From an uncultured bacterium (GTDB lineage Bacteria > Cyanobacteriota > Vampirovibrionia > Gastranaerophilales > Gastranaerophilaceae), in the NCBI GenBank assembly GCA_900314375.1, contig OMVC01000159.1:1-20161 (forward strand): a stretch of DNA of 20,161 nt, given 5' to 3'. Every line of letters begins with the position of its first letter. Positions within the stretch are counted from its first letter, which is position 1. Position numbers and translations under genes: made by a program. The notes below the pieces were generated by a model. It worked only from the letters and a program-made list of their open reading frames with translations, did no database searches and was not told the DNA's origin. This document shows, piece by piece, positions 1 to 8,600 of this stretch.

Positions 1-1
1 T

Positions 2-466
2 TTTGAAGCATTAAATAACATTATTAAATACGATTCTTCAAGTTTAGAAGGTCCAAGTCAGGCTCAAATTGATGCCAGACAGAAAATAATGGAAAATAAA
101 CAGGTTACTAATGAAGAAAATAAATTAGCTAATACAATGGCTCCAAAAGAATTAGCAGAAAGAAACAAAAGCTATGCTTTATTCACAATTGCTATAATGG
201 ATAAATTGTATGCTGATGAGGTAGCTAAATTATCTAACAACACAGTACCTTTGACAGAATTACCTGAAGCTATTACGGTTGTCGATCAATTAAAAGACAA
301 TCCAAACCCAATGGTAAGAGCATCTGCTATTGAAGCTTTAAGTTACATCCAAAATCCTGAATACAAAAAAGATTTGACAACATTATTTACAGTTGCAAAG
401 AATGATCAGGATGCCGGAGTAGTTCAAGCAGCAAATGCAGCTTTGGATAAATTAAACCAAATATAA
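2..466 (+). CDS. HEAT-repeat-like protein, 5'-truncated by the window edge
   Basis: The frame is open from base 2, so the ATG at 89 is probably internal and the gene begins upstream of the window; 154 residues are visible. The C-terminal part (LKDNPNPMVRASAIEALSYI, then a second helix pair ending NAALDKLNQI) looks like one or two HEAT/armadillo helical repeats, with the DxNxxVRxxAxxAL-type pattern typical of HEAT units. Such repeats usually act as protein-binding scaffolds; nothing shows the partner. The N-terminal visible part is charged, Lys/Asn/Glu-rich and without a hydrophobic segment. The gene ends 37 bases before a hairpin terminator that it shares with the convergent acyltransferase operon. 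The family call is inference from the pattern alone. Confidence 0.7.
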   Translation, partial: FEALNNIIKYDSSSLEGPSQAQIDARQKIMENKQVTNEENKLANTMAPKELAERNKSYALFTIAIMDKLYADEVAKLSNNTVPLTELPEAITVVDQLKDNPNPMVRASAIEALSYIQNPEYKKDLTTLFTVAKNDQDAGVVQAANAALDKLNQI

Positions 467-502
467 AATATAAAAATAAATAATTCCTTTCTTTAAATAA
501 CA

Positions 503-531
503 AAAATAACCCGATTATTTCGGGTTATTTT
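503..531. terminator. Bidirectional rho-independent terminator
   Basis: A perfect 12-bp inverted repeat (AAAATAACCCGA / TCGGGTTATTTT) closes on a TTATT loop. It is A-rich on its left arm and T-rich on its right arm and is followed by TATTTTG, so it can work in both directions. It lies between the converging HEAT-like gene and the plsC pair, so it probably serves both. Confidence 0.85.
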
Positions 532-552
532 ATTTTGTATGTAACAGGAAAA

Positions 553-1257
553 TTAAACTTCAATTTTTTCTTGAATTTTTGCATCCGGTTTTGGTACACA
601 GTTTTCATATTCTGCCATTTCAGAAATTTGTTGAGCCCATTGATACATTATTTCTTCATCAGAAAGTTTATATGAAATAGGTTTGCCTATTTTTATTACG
701 ACATGCTGTCTTTTAAACGGCCACAATTTCAAGTATCCGGTCCACTCTGCAATGGCAACGGGAACGATATCGGCCTTTGCAAATTTTGCGATTTCTGCAA
801 ACCCTTTTTTTATACCTTCCAGTTTCCCGTAAGGTCTTGTGCCGCCTTGAGGGAAAATCCCCAATGACCAAGAGGTTTTTAAGATATCTTTGACAGTCTT
901 AAATGTCGCAATTTCAGGTTTTGAACGGTCAACGGCAAAAGCGCCCAATCTCTTAACAAGCCAATTAATTTTACAATCATCTTCAAATAATTCTTTTTTT
1001 GCCATAAATGCAATCGGACAGTGTGCAGCCATTACAACCATTGGCGGATCAAATTGAGAAACATGATTTGCCGCGTAAATATATTTGCCTCTTTTTGCCA
1101 TTTTAGGAGGTAAATTTTTTCTGCCAATAATTTTATAGTCATAAAATATATTGTAAATCCCGTAAACTACAATATATAGAAAACTCATATAAAAAATGGT
1201 TCTAAACCAATTATACTCTTTTGAATATCTTCTGTTAAAATTTCTTTTTTCTTTCAC
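553..1257 (-). CDS. plsC: PlsC-type 1-acyl-glycerol-3-phosphate acyltransferase, second of a tandem pair
   Basis: A 234-residue membrane-associated acyltransferase of the PlsC/LPLAT family, which transfers an acyl chain to lysophosphatidate or a similar acceptor in phospholipid synthesis. The catalytic HX4D box is His65-Asp70 (NHVSQFDPP), block II is GAFAVDRS (about 105-112), the acceptor-binding block III is FPQGGTRP (135-142) and block IV is IVPVAI (164-169). A hydrophobic segment lies at about 21-38. Block III carries one Gly more than the usual FP[EQ]GTR. The start codon is GTG (1257-1255), preceded by a GGAGGT ribosome site (1266-1271), and it overlaps the upstream gene's TGA as GTGA, so translation is probably coupled. 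The N-terminus (YSKEYNWFRT) resembles that of the upstream paralogue, which points to tandem duplication. The acyl donor and exact acceptor cannot be told from the sequence. Confidence 0.9.
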   Translation of the reverse strand: MKEKRNFNRRYSKEYNWFRTIFYMSFLYIVVYGIYNIFYDYKIIGRKNLPPKMAKRGKYIYAANHVSQFDPPMVVMAAHCPIAFMAKKELFEDDCKINWLVKRLGAFAVDRSKPEIATFKTVKDILKTSWSLGIFPQGGTRPYGKLEGIKKGFAEIAKFAKADIVPVAIAEWTGYLKLWPFKRQHVVIKIGKPISYKLSDEEIMYQWAQQISEMAEYENCVPKPDAKIQEKIEV

Positions 1258-1934
1258 TTTACATTACCTCCATTCTTAATTTCAGCGGGGGTATCTATGT
1301 ATTTAAATCCTGTTAAATCTTGAATTTGCTCTATCCATTGATTTTTTACTTTTTCGGTATCTTTATCGTACGGTATTATTTTACCGATTTTAATAACAAT
1401 TTTTCCGGAAAACGGTATGCGCTTTGCCTCGTGCGAACCGACAATGCCGACAGGTAAGATGTCGCATTTTGTAAGCCTTGCCAAGCCGGCAAACCCTTTA
1501 GTAACTCCTTTTATTTCGCCCGGGACTCCTCTTGTCCCCTGTGGAAATATTCCAAGAACCCAATTGCTGTTTTTTATTTCTTCAACCGTTTTAACGGTGG
1601 AAGGTCCTAAACTTTCTCTGTCTACCGCAAATGCGCCCAACCAATCAAGCCACCATCTTAATAGAGGGATATTAAATAATTCTTTCTTTGCCATAAAAGC
1701 TACACTCCGTGGCATAATTGCCGCTATCATGGGCGGATCCAATGTGGATAAGTGGTTTGGACAAACAATGTATCTGTTATCTTTCGGAATGTTTTCTTTC
1801 CCGTAAATTTCTATTCTGTATACAAGTTTTAGTCGTAGCATATACAAGCCTTTACAAACAATTATTTGCCACATTGTGCGAAACCAATTGAATTGAGATG
1901 CTTGCTTTTTTGAATATTCTTTCTTCTTTGACAT
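1254..1934 (-). CDS. plsC: PlsC-type 1-acyl-glycerol-3-phosphate acyltransferase, first of a tandem pair
   Basis: A 226-residue PlsC-family acyltransferase. All four blocks are present in canonical form: NHLSTLDPP with catalytic His61 and Asp66, GAFAVDRES (100-108), FPQGTRG (130-136) and ILPVGIVGS (159-167). This is the usual size for bacterial lysophosphatidate acyltransferases. One hydrophobic stretch (about 21-34) could anchor it at the inner membrane. The ATG at 1934-1932 has an AGGAGA ribosome site (1939-1944). It is the promoter-proximal gene of a two-gene operon, and its stop codon overlaps the GTG start of the second copy by four bases. Of the two, this copy has the standard block III, so it is the safer candidate for the housekeeping LPA acyltransferase; that ranking is inference. 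Confidence 0.92.
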   Translation of the reverse strand: MSKKKEYSKKQASQFNWFRTMWQIIVCKGLYMLRLKLVYRIEIYGKENIPKDNRYIVCPNHLSTLDPPMIAAIMPRSVAFMAKKELFNIPLLRWWLDWLGAFAVDRESLGPSTVKTVEEIKNSNWVLGIFPQGTRGVPGEIKGVTKGFAGLARLTKCDILPVGIVGSHEAKRIPFSGKIVIKIGKIIPYDKDTEKVKNQWIEQIQDLTGFKYIDTPAEIKNGGNVK

Positions 1935-1957
1935 TTTCTCTCCTAACCAATAAAGCC

Positions 1958-1963
1958 ATTATA
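1958..1963 (-). promoter_or_regulatory. Probable -10 element of the plsC pair
   Basis: The minus strand reads TATAAT here, 23 bases upstream of the AGGAGA/ATG start of the first plsC. The hexamer 17 bases further upstream (1981-1986, TAGCAA on the minus strand) is a poor -35 match, so only the -10 call is well supported. The divergent phosphohexomutase gene starts 100 bases away, so this 99-base intergenic region carries both promoters. Confidence 0.5.
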
Positions 1964-2033
1964 CATTAAAAATGATTAAGTTGCTACCTTTTATTATTTT
2001 TTATTGTATATTGTTCTTAAGGAGACGGGGATT

Positions 2034-4307
2034 ATGTTAGAATTGAAAAAATCGCAAAATATGTTAGAAAACGAATTATTTAAAAGTGTTTATGATAAAA
2101 CACCAGATTATATAAAGAACTTAAATTTAATGGATTTTACAAATAAGGGCGAATTTTCTTTTATATTAAAAAGAGAGTATTTAAAGCCATACGAACCCGA
2201 AAAAAATCCTTTAGGTTTAAATCTTGAGGAGTGGTTTGAAAATTACGCTAAAGAAGCCAAAGTTTCAACTGCCGGAATTAGGGGCCCGCAGAACATTTTG
2301 CAGCCCCAGGATACAAGGTTTCCGATAAATTTGGTAGGAATTGTTCTTGCAACTTTAGCAAAAGCCCTTGTTGCAAAAGAAAAATATCCGAACAAAAGAA
2401 TTGTAAAGGTTGCAGGTTGTGAGGTTCGTTATAATTCCAAATTATTTCTTGATGCTATTGCAAGAATTCAGGCTGCACAAGGTATTGAGACTCTTGTCCC
2501 GGAAGGCAGAAAAACTATTCCGATATGGTTAGCCTCATTTTTGGCGTTTAAATTGGATTTGCTGGGCGGAGAATATATAACTTCAAGTCATGGTATTTCT
2601 GTTAAAAACGCCACGAAAGATTTAAACTGCCAGGGCAGCCAATATTTGCCCGAAGAATCCATGGAATTTGTAAATAAAATTCAAGAAATTTTTGATTACG
2701 TAAATAAAAACGGAAGTTATGAAATAAGAATTTCTGCAAGTGACAATCCGTTGATAAATGAAGAAGCAATGTCAAGAATAAATGACGGGGTAGATTTATA
2801 TGTCGAATATTTAAAATCAGGCGTTGCGCAAGATGTAAGTATAAATTCAATAAAGTCATTTGATAATAAAATCGTTATAGAAAGTGTAGGGGGCTCTGCA
2901 TATCGTACGCTTTCGCGCGTGTTGAATAAGTTAGGTATCTCAGATAAATTTGATTGGTTAGATACGGAAGAAGATCCGTTTTTCCATTCGATAGGTAAGT
3001 CAGATATTACTCCAAAAGGCGAAAAAGCGTTCTATGATTATTCGGTCGATGCTACTGTGCTTTCAAAAAAAGCAGACGGGACAAAATATTTCCCGGTTAT
3101 AGAAACAATGAATTACAAAGAACGTTTGAAAAACTATCCTATCGGAACGGCTGTTCTCATTACCGACCCCGACCATGACAGACTGACTGTAACTCAAATT
3201 GAAAATTCAGACAGAATACCGTTTTTAAAAGAATTAGGAATTGATTATGTTTGTTTGAATGATAACAGGATTTTGACGGTATTTACAGCAAATCAGGCAT
3301 TTTTGATGCTTATGGATTTTTGGGCAAAGCAATTAAAGATGATGAATAAATGGAATAATCACCCAAGATTTATGATAAAAACAACAGCCTCTGCTTTGTC
3401 TTGGGATGAGTGGGGTAAAACTAACGGAGTAAAGGTTGTAAATGTTCCTGTCGGGTTTAAAGAAATTGCTAATATAATGAAAAAGGTTGAATTAAAATTG
3501 AAAACCAATCCGGCAGAACCTGTTATAATCGATGATGTTCTTGGAAACCCTATAAATCTCGGAGTCAATCCGCGCTTGTTATTCGGAGGTGAAGAATCAG
3601 GCGGAATGATAATGGGTACCGAAGAACTTATAAAATCTCAAAACGGGAGATTGGCAATCGCTATGCGGGAAAAAAGCGCAACGGAGGCAATTATTGTAGC
3701 TTCTGCCCTTATTGCAAATCAAAAAGACATTCCGTTATCTGATTATTTAAAACAGGTATTTGTTGATAATAATATAATAGGCAGATATGATACAAGAGTT
3801 GATATAGCTTATTATAACGAATCTGAACCTGATATAGAAAAATTGAAATCAGATAAGCTGGCAGGGGAAGAAAAACGTACAAAAAATGATATTTTTTATC
3901 TATCTATGGCAATAGCTTTGCGTGCAAATGTTATAAGTGTTGATGATATTAAACAAATTTTAAATAATAAATTTAATGGTGATGGCTTAACTTTCAATAA
4001 TTTAAAATCCGTCAAATTTGTAGGAGACGGTACATATTTGGAATTTGATAACAAGTATATCGAAATCAGACCTTCAGGAACGGATGCAAAAACAAAAGCA
4101 TACGGAGGCGGGTTAAATAAAGCGGAAATTGAAAAATATGCTTCAATACTCGGGAACTATTCAGGTGAAAGAACCGAATTGCACAATATAAATATTCCTC
4201 TTGAATATTATGAACAGGCAAAAGATATGGCTATGGAGTATTATTTGGCATTTGTAGAAAAAGATGCAAATAATGAACCTTTCGAAATTCCTGAATATAG
4301 TTTTTAA
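2034..4307 (+). CDS. Alpha-D-phosphohexomutase (phosphoglucomutase/phosphomannomutase family)
   Basis: An enzyme of the alpha-D-phosphohexomutase superfamily, which moves phosphate between C1 and C6 of a hexose phosphate through a phosphoserine. In the 757-residue numbering from ATG 2034, the N-terminal GIRGPQN is at 81-87. The phosphoserine loop is TSSHG (183-187, Ser185 the likely active serine), the Mg-binding loop is DPDHDR (378-383), the sugar-binding loop is GGEESGG (518-524) and the phosphate-binding loop is RPSGTD (679-684). All four domains are therefore present in order. The ATG at 2034 is preferred because an AAGGAGA ribosome site lies just upstream (2019-2025); an upstream in-frame TTG at 2004 has none. 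It is far longer than the usual 450-580 residues, with extra sequence at both ends and between the loops. The substrate (glucose or mannose phosphate) is not decided by the motifs. I see no clear terminator after it. Confidence 0.9.
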   Translation: MLELKKSQNMLENELFKSVYDKTPDYIKNLNLMDFTNKGEFSFILKREYLKPYEPEKNPLGLNLEEWFENYAKEAKVSTAGIRGPQNILQPQDTRFPINLVGIVLATLAKALVAKEKYPNKRIVKVAGCEVRYNSKLFLDAIARIQAAQGIETLVPEGRKTIPIWLASFLAFKLDLLGGEYITSSHGISVKNATKDLNCQGSQYLPEESMEFVNKIQEIFDYVNKNGSYEIRISASDNPLINEEAMSRINDGVDLYVEYLKSGVAQDVSINSIKSFDNKIVIESVGGSAYRTLSRVLNKLGISDKFDWLDTEEDPFFHSIGKSDITPKGEKAFYDYSVDATVLSKKADGTKYFPVIETMNYKERLKNYPIGTAVLITDPDHDRLTVTQIENSDRIPFLKELGIDYVCLNDNRILTVFTANQAFLMLMDFWAKQLKMMNKWNNHPRFMIKTTASALSWDEWGKTNGVKVVNVPVGFKEIANIMKKVELKLKTNPAEPVIIDDVLGNPINLGVNPRLLFGGEESGGMIMGTEELIKSQNGRLAIAMREKSATEAIIVASALIANQKDIPLSDYLKQVFVDNNIIGRYDTRVDIAYYNESEPDIEKLKSDKLAGEEKRTKNDIFYLSMAIALRANVISVDDIKQILNNKFNGDGLTFNNLKSVKFVGDGTYLEFDNKYIEIRPSGTDAKTKAYGGGLNKAEIEKYASILGNYSGERTELHNINIPLEYYEQAKDMAMEYYLAFVEKDANNEPFEIPEYSF

Positions 4308-4349
4308 TTATATCTGAATAGCAATTACTTATTAACATTTTGATAAATT

Positions 4350-4378
4350 TTGTCTGGTAAATTTGTTTGTGTTATACT
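4350..4378 (+). promoter_or_regulatory. Sigma-70-type promoter of the autotransporter gene
   Basis: TTGTCT (4350-4355) and TATACT (4373-4378) are separated by exactly 17 bases, giving 4/6 and 5/6 matches to the consensus. Transcription would start near 4386 and leave a leader of about 36 bases with a GAAGGG ribosome site (4405-4410), a little far (11 bases) from the ATG at 4422. The gene therefore looks transcribed independently of the phosphohexomutase. Confidence 0.65.
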
Positions 4379-4421
4379 ATCTATGTGTATTATCTGAAAT
4401 TTTCGAAGGGTAATTTTCTAA

Positions 4422-4541
4422 ATGAATAAGAAGAGTTTAATGCTGGCGTTGATTTTAAGTATCGCATTAGAGAGTACATGTTCCCCCGCAGATGCTGAAT
4501 ATTCCACACTGTATGACGCTTCCATAGTTCCGGAGCAATAA
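4422..4541 (+). CDS. Autotransporter fragment 1: signal peptide, prematurely stopped
   Basis: A 39-codon frame from the ATG at 4422 encodes a Sec signal peptide: basic N-terminus MNKKS, hydrophobic core LMLALILSIAL, and a likely cleavage after Ala-Asp-Ala (residue 25). It continues EYSTLYDASIVPEQ and meets TAA at 4539. The next frame is open from about 4517 and reads GAIRDYVLNATEQITSN straight into the passenger. One missing base between about 4517 and 4538 explains the break. The Cys at residue 20 is not in a lipobox (preceded by Glu-Ser-Thr). Without this fragment the passenger would have no export signal. Confidence 0.75.
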   Translation: MNKKSLMLALILSIALESTCSPADAEYSTLYDASIVPEQ

Positions 4542-4582
4542 GAGATTATGTTCTTAATGCAACGGAGCAGATTACTTCGAAT

Positions 4583-5515
4583 TTGGGTACTATGACGACA
4601 GGTACTCTTACTATTGACGGGACAGAGGAAAATCATTACGGGATTTTGGGTAAGTATAACAATAATCAATATTCAGGTGTAACAGTTAATTCAGGAAGCA
4701 CATTAGTTATAAAAAATATTGGTCATGCTGATGTAAATTACGAAACCGGACAAGTTACTTATACTTCAGGTAACGCTATTGAAAGCTTTAAAAAATCCGG
4801 CGGAGGTGCGATATACAATAACGGAATATTAACACTTGATGATGTAATCTTTTACGGCAATAACGCCAATAATAATTTGGGTAGTTCCGTGTACAATAAT
4901 GGCCATATAACAAGTTTTACCGGTAAAATGATAAATGGGCAAAATGGGGCGGCCATATACACTAAAGGGGCAGATGCTGTTATTGATTATATTGAAGCCG
5001 ATTTTATCAATAATTCAGGTACCAGTCATGGCGGAGCTATTAATGTTGAGACAAATGCAAAGATATTGAATATAAATAAATCCAATTTTATCGGCAATGT
5101 TGCTAAATCTTCAGGCGGTGCTATCAGATTAAATATGTCAAGCACTATGAATACAGGCAGTGAGATTACAATAAATAATTCTTTGTTTAGATATAACTCG
5201 GCAAGACAAGGTGGAGCTATTCAAAACGGTAATGCCTCAACAACAACAATCAATAACTCTTCATTTGATAAAAACTATTCCATAAATAGAGACAGTTCTA
5301 CAAAAACCGGTGGTGGGGGTGCTATATATAATGACGGAGACTTATTCTTAACAGATACGAATTTTACAAATAATGCTACAACATATGAGGGGGGGCAATA
5401 TATGCTTCCGTATATCAACCTAATCCTTCAAGTTCTGTTAATATATTTGCAAAAGAAAAAGATGTATTATTTACAAACAATATATCAAAGGCTTCAAGTG
5501 TTTCATATAGTGTAG
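4583..5515 (+). CDS. Autotransporter fragment 2: Pmp-like beta-helix repeats
   Basis: The N-terminal part of the passenger, in the second frame. The real coding stretch is about 4532-5389; the TTG at 4583 is only a convenient start and has no ribosome site. It carries repeated GGAI and FxxN motifs: GGGAIYNNG, GGAINVET, GGAIRLN, GGAIQNG, GGGGAIYNDG, and FYGNN, FIGNV, FRYNS, FDKNY, FTNN. This pairing is the hallmark of chlamydial polymorphic-membrane-protein repeats, each giving one or two turns of a right-handed beta-helix on the cell surface. After the seven-G run at 5389-5395 the frame is wrong: the last 40 or so residues (GQYMLPYINLILQ onward) are hydrophobic and unlike the rest. I see no cysteine in it, as is usual for passengers. 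Confidence 0.75.
   Translation: MGTMTTGTLTIDGTEENHYGILGKYNNNQYSGVTVNSGSTLVIKNIGHADVNYETGQVTYTSGNAIESFKKSGGGAIYNNGILTLDDVIFYGNNANNNLGSSVYNNGHITSFTGKMINGQNGAAIYTKGADAVIDYIEADFINNSGTSHGGAINVETNAKILNINKSNFIGNVAKSSGGAIRLNMSSTMNTGSEITINNSLFRYNSARQGGAIQNGNASTTTINNSSFDKNYSINRDSSTKTGGGGAIYNDGDLFLTDTNFTNNATTYEGGQYMLPYINLILQVLLIYLQKKKMYYLQTIYQRLQVFHIV
5389..5395 (+). repeat. Seven-G homopolymer at the second frameshift
   Basis: The run GGGGGGG sits inside a codon series that should read Glu-Gly-Gly-Ala-Ile-Tyr. With eight G the frame stays open into the large downstream frame; with seven it does not. Mononucleotide G runs of this length inside surface-protein genes are the classic substrate of slipped-strand phase variation, and also of sequencing errors. 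Confidence 0.8.
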
Positions 5516-5628
5516 ACGAAGGCTTTTCTGTTATTGGAGGCAAGTATAACGATTTTTACGGAACCAACAAAGCATCTCTTTATCTCAATGCAAATTCCGG
5601 TAAAAATATAATATTTAACGGTTCTGTT

Positions 5629-8600
5629 GTGTCAAACGGTCCTGCTTTTGATATTAATGCTGATAATGATGACAATATAAAAGGCGGAACATATAATTTT
5701 AATAATACGGTTGAAGCTGCCAACATGACGATACATAACGGAGCGGATATAAAGCTCGGTTCATATAAGCAGGCAGATAATTCAACTACATACGGTAAAA
5801 TTACTGCATCAAACTTTTCAAACGATGGAAACGGTGGAATCTTGGACTCAAAAAATAGTGCAGTTCAAGAGTTAAATTTGGGAAATGTAACCCTAAATTC
5901 TGATTTAAGTTGGATTATGGACGCGCAATTAAAGGGCGGAGCGGTTACTGTTTCTGATAATCTGAAGGCTAATTCTTTTTCAGGTACAGGTAATATTATT
6001 ATTAACGGAATAAATATATTGGAAGATTCGGATATACCTGTAATGAAATCTTTGGTTGCAGATAATGTATTAAAGGATCATATACAACTGTCTACAACCG
6101 CGGAGATTACGAAAGAAACACCTGTTTCATATAATTATGCTATTACTTATGATGACGGTTATCTGAATTTTAGCAAAGCGTATAATCTTGTTACAGCAAC
6201 ACGCGATACTGCAGCTCAAAGAGTTTATAATATGTCGTCCGATGAAGATATTGCGCTTGACATTGCTGATATCGGCGATTCAAGTACTTCGATAGGTGTT
6301 ATGGGTGGTGACGGTTCTACATTTACCATAAATGGTGGCGGAAATTCCGTCAATGGCGCCGGGAATAGCGGTATTTCTATTTTAGATGACCAAACATTGA
6401 ATATTAATAATGTTGGAATGGATGCTAACGGTAGCGTTAAAGGTAACGGTTTCTATGGGTTTAACGGCAATGATGAGAATAATGTGTTAAACAATCAGGG
6501 CACTTTAAATATTGTTAATAGTGTATTTAAAAATAACGACCATCAGGATACAAACTCAAACTATCCGTATGGCACCGTAATATATAATTCAGAATCCGGA
6601 AGATTAAGTGTTAAAAATTCGCTGTTTGAGGCAAATAACAACTACAATCAAGGCAAGGGTACTCTTACTAATGATGGATATGCGGTCATATCAAACAGTG
6701 AATTTAAAGATAACTATACTCGTATATATGGCGGTTCTATAAATAACAGAGCCAAAATGATTATCGGAAATGGTGAAGAGAATGCTGTCACAAAATTTAT
6801 TGATAATACAAGAGCATCTTTATATGGTATTGGCGGTATAGAAAACAGAGGCGGTAAGCTTCTGGTAAATGAAAAAACGGAATTTATAAATAACAAAGGA
6901 GCAATTTCCGTTGATAAATTGGAATATAGTGGCACTACATATAATTCAACTGTGTTATTTGATGCAGAAAGTTTATTTAAAGATAATTCAAATATTGCTC
7001 TTAATACGCAGGCAGGCAGCACTTATGTGACTTTTGCCAAGAAAGCTGTATTTGACGGCAATTCCGGTAGTGATGCAGGAGCCGCTAAAATTCAAACAAG
7101 TTCAAAGGTATTATTTTTTGATTCTGTATTTAAAAATAACAGTTCAACAGGTTCTGGCGGTGCAATTAGTAATGGCGGAGATTTATACTTAATAGCCAAT
7201 AACGCAAATGTCGAATTTACGGGAAATAAAGCCAATGATGTTTCAAGAGCCGTTTATAACAACGGTATCATGTACCTGAATGCAGCAGGAGGCAAAAGCA
7301 TTATATTTAATGATGATATTTCCGGCGCTAATAATAATGATATTCGCATAAACAGTAGCGGGTTGGAATATAGAACTCTTGACTCGGGCTTAAATGATAT
7401 AACAAAGTCAATTACTCAAAAAGGCGGTAATTACGTATTTAATGCAAATGTCGAAAATGCTAATATGAAGTTGTACAATGATGCAACTGTAACCGTTGGC
7501 AGCTCCGGAGGGTTGAATTTAGCTCAATTAACAAGTCAAAACCAAGGCGGCACTCTCGATGTATTAAATAATTCTATTCAGACTTTTACACTTGGTTATG
7601 TTGATATAAGAAATAAAGATGTAAATTTAAAAATTGACGTAAATGGTAATGAACTTGCTGCGGATAAGTTTGTCATAACTAATACCGATAATAACGCAAG
7701 AGTTAATTTCTTGATTTCAGATATAAAATTTGCCGATGGGATAAGTGATTTCGGTTTAGAAAAGAAAATAAGAGTGCTTGAAAATCCGACAGAAAGAGTT
7801 GGTATCAAATTAAGTGATGCGTTGTCAGATCAATATAATGTTGATAATTACCAAGATATAGTTGAAGGTAATAAAAAAATAGAGGCTGTAACTTCAGGCG
7901 GGGTTACAACTGCGTCTGTAAATTATAATGAGCATTACGGGGAATTTTCAAGAACAGATACTGTTCATAAACAATTACAGGTTACAAAATTTGATGATAA
8001 TTCAAAGGTGGATGATGCGTTATGGTGGAAAGAAGTATCTAGAACAGAAGGTGTAGCAACTTATGACAAGGATACCTTGGCACTTATAAATCAATCGATA
8101 ACGGATTCAGATGAAGTTGTAAAAGAACGCAGCTTTAATTTTACCGGTACTCCTACATCCGAGTATAAAGCAATATCAGATGCAGGTGTTACTGCAATAG
8201 GTGAATTTACAATTAATGGTGTAAATAATAATAATTCAATAATTAATTTTGATGGGTATAAAGGTTTTGAAGTTACGGATACTGCTGAAAAAACGACCGT
8301 AAATGTCAATAATGTTACTATCAAGGGTGCCTCTCTTGTCGCAAATATCGCACAGGGAAATGAACTAAATCTTACAAATTCAATAATAGACACCGGCAAT
8401 ACAGGTGGTATTTCAAATGCAGGAACGTTGAATGTTATTTCAAGCACAATAAACAAAGATATTTCAGGCGAAGGAACTACAAATTTTTCAGGTACAAGTT
8501 TAAATACCGCAACAGTTACTCAAAGTGCTGCATCTAATATCGGAACATTAACTAATCGAGGTACAATTTCTACTATTGCGAATAATGCAGGGACAATTGA

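Noticed and set aside
1417..1806. Plus-strand frame inside the first plsC
   Set aside because: Antisense to a well-supported PlsC gene with all catalytic blocks; no start signal.
2004..2033. TTG at 2004 as the start of the phosphohexomutase
   Set aside because: No ribosome site upstream, while the ATG at 2034 has AAGGAGA at the right distance.
4422..4490. Lipoprotein signal at Cys20 of the autotransporter leader
   Set aside because: The three residues before the Cys are Glu-Ser-Thr, which does not fit a lipobox; Ala-Asp-Ala at 23-25 is a better signal peptidase I site.
4583..5515. Stand-alone gene starting at the TTG at 4583
   Set aside because: No ribosome site or signal peptide, and the frame is open further upstream and lines up with the signal peptide across a one-base shift.
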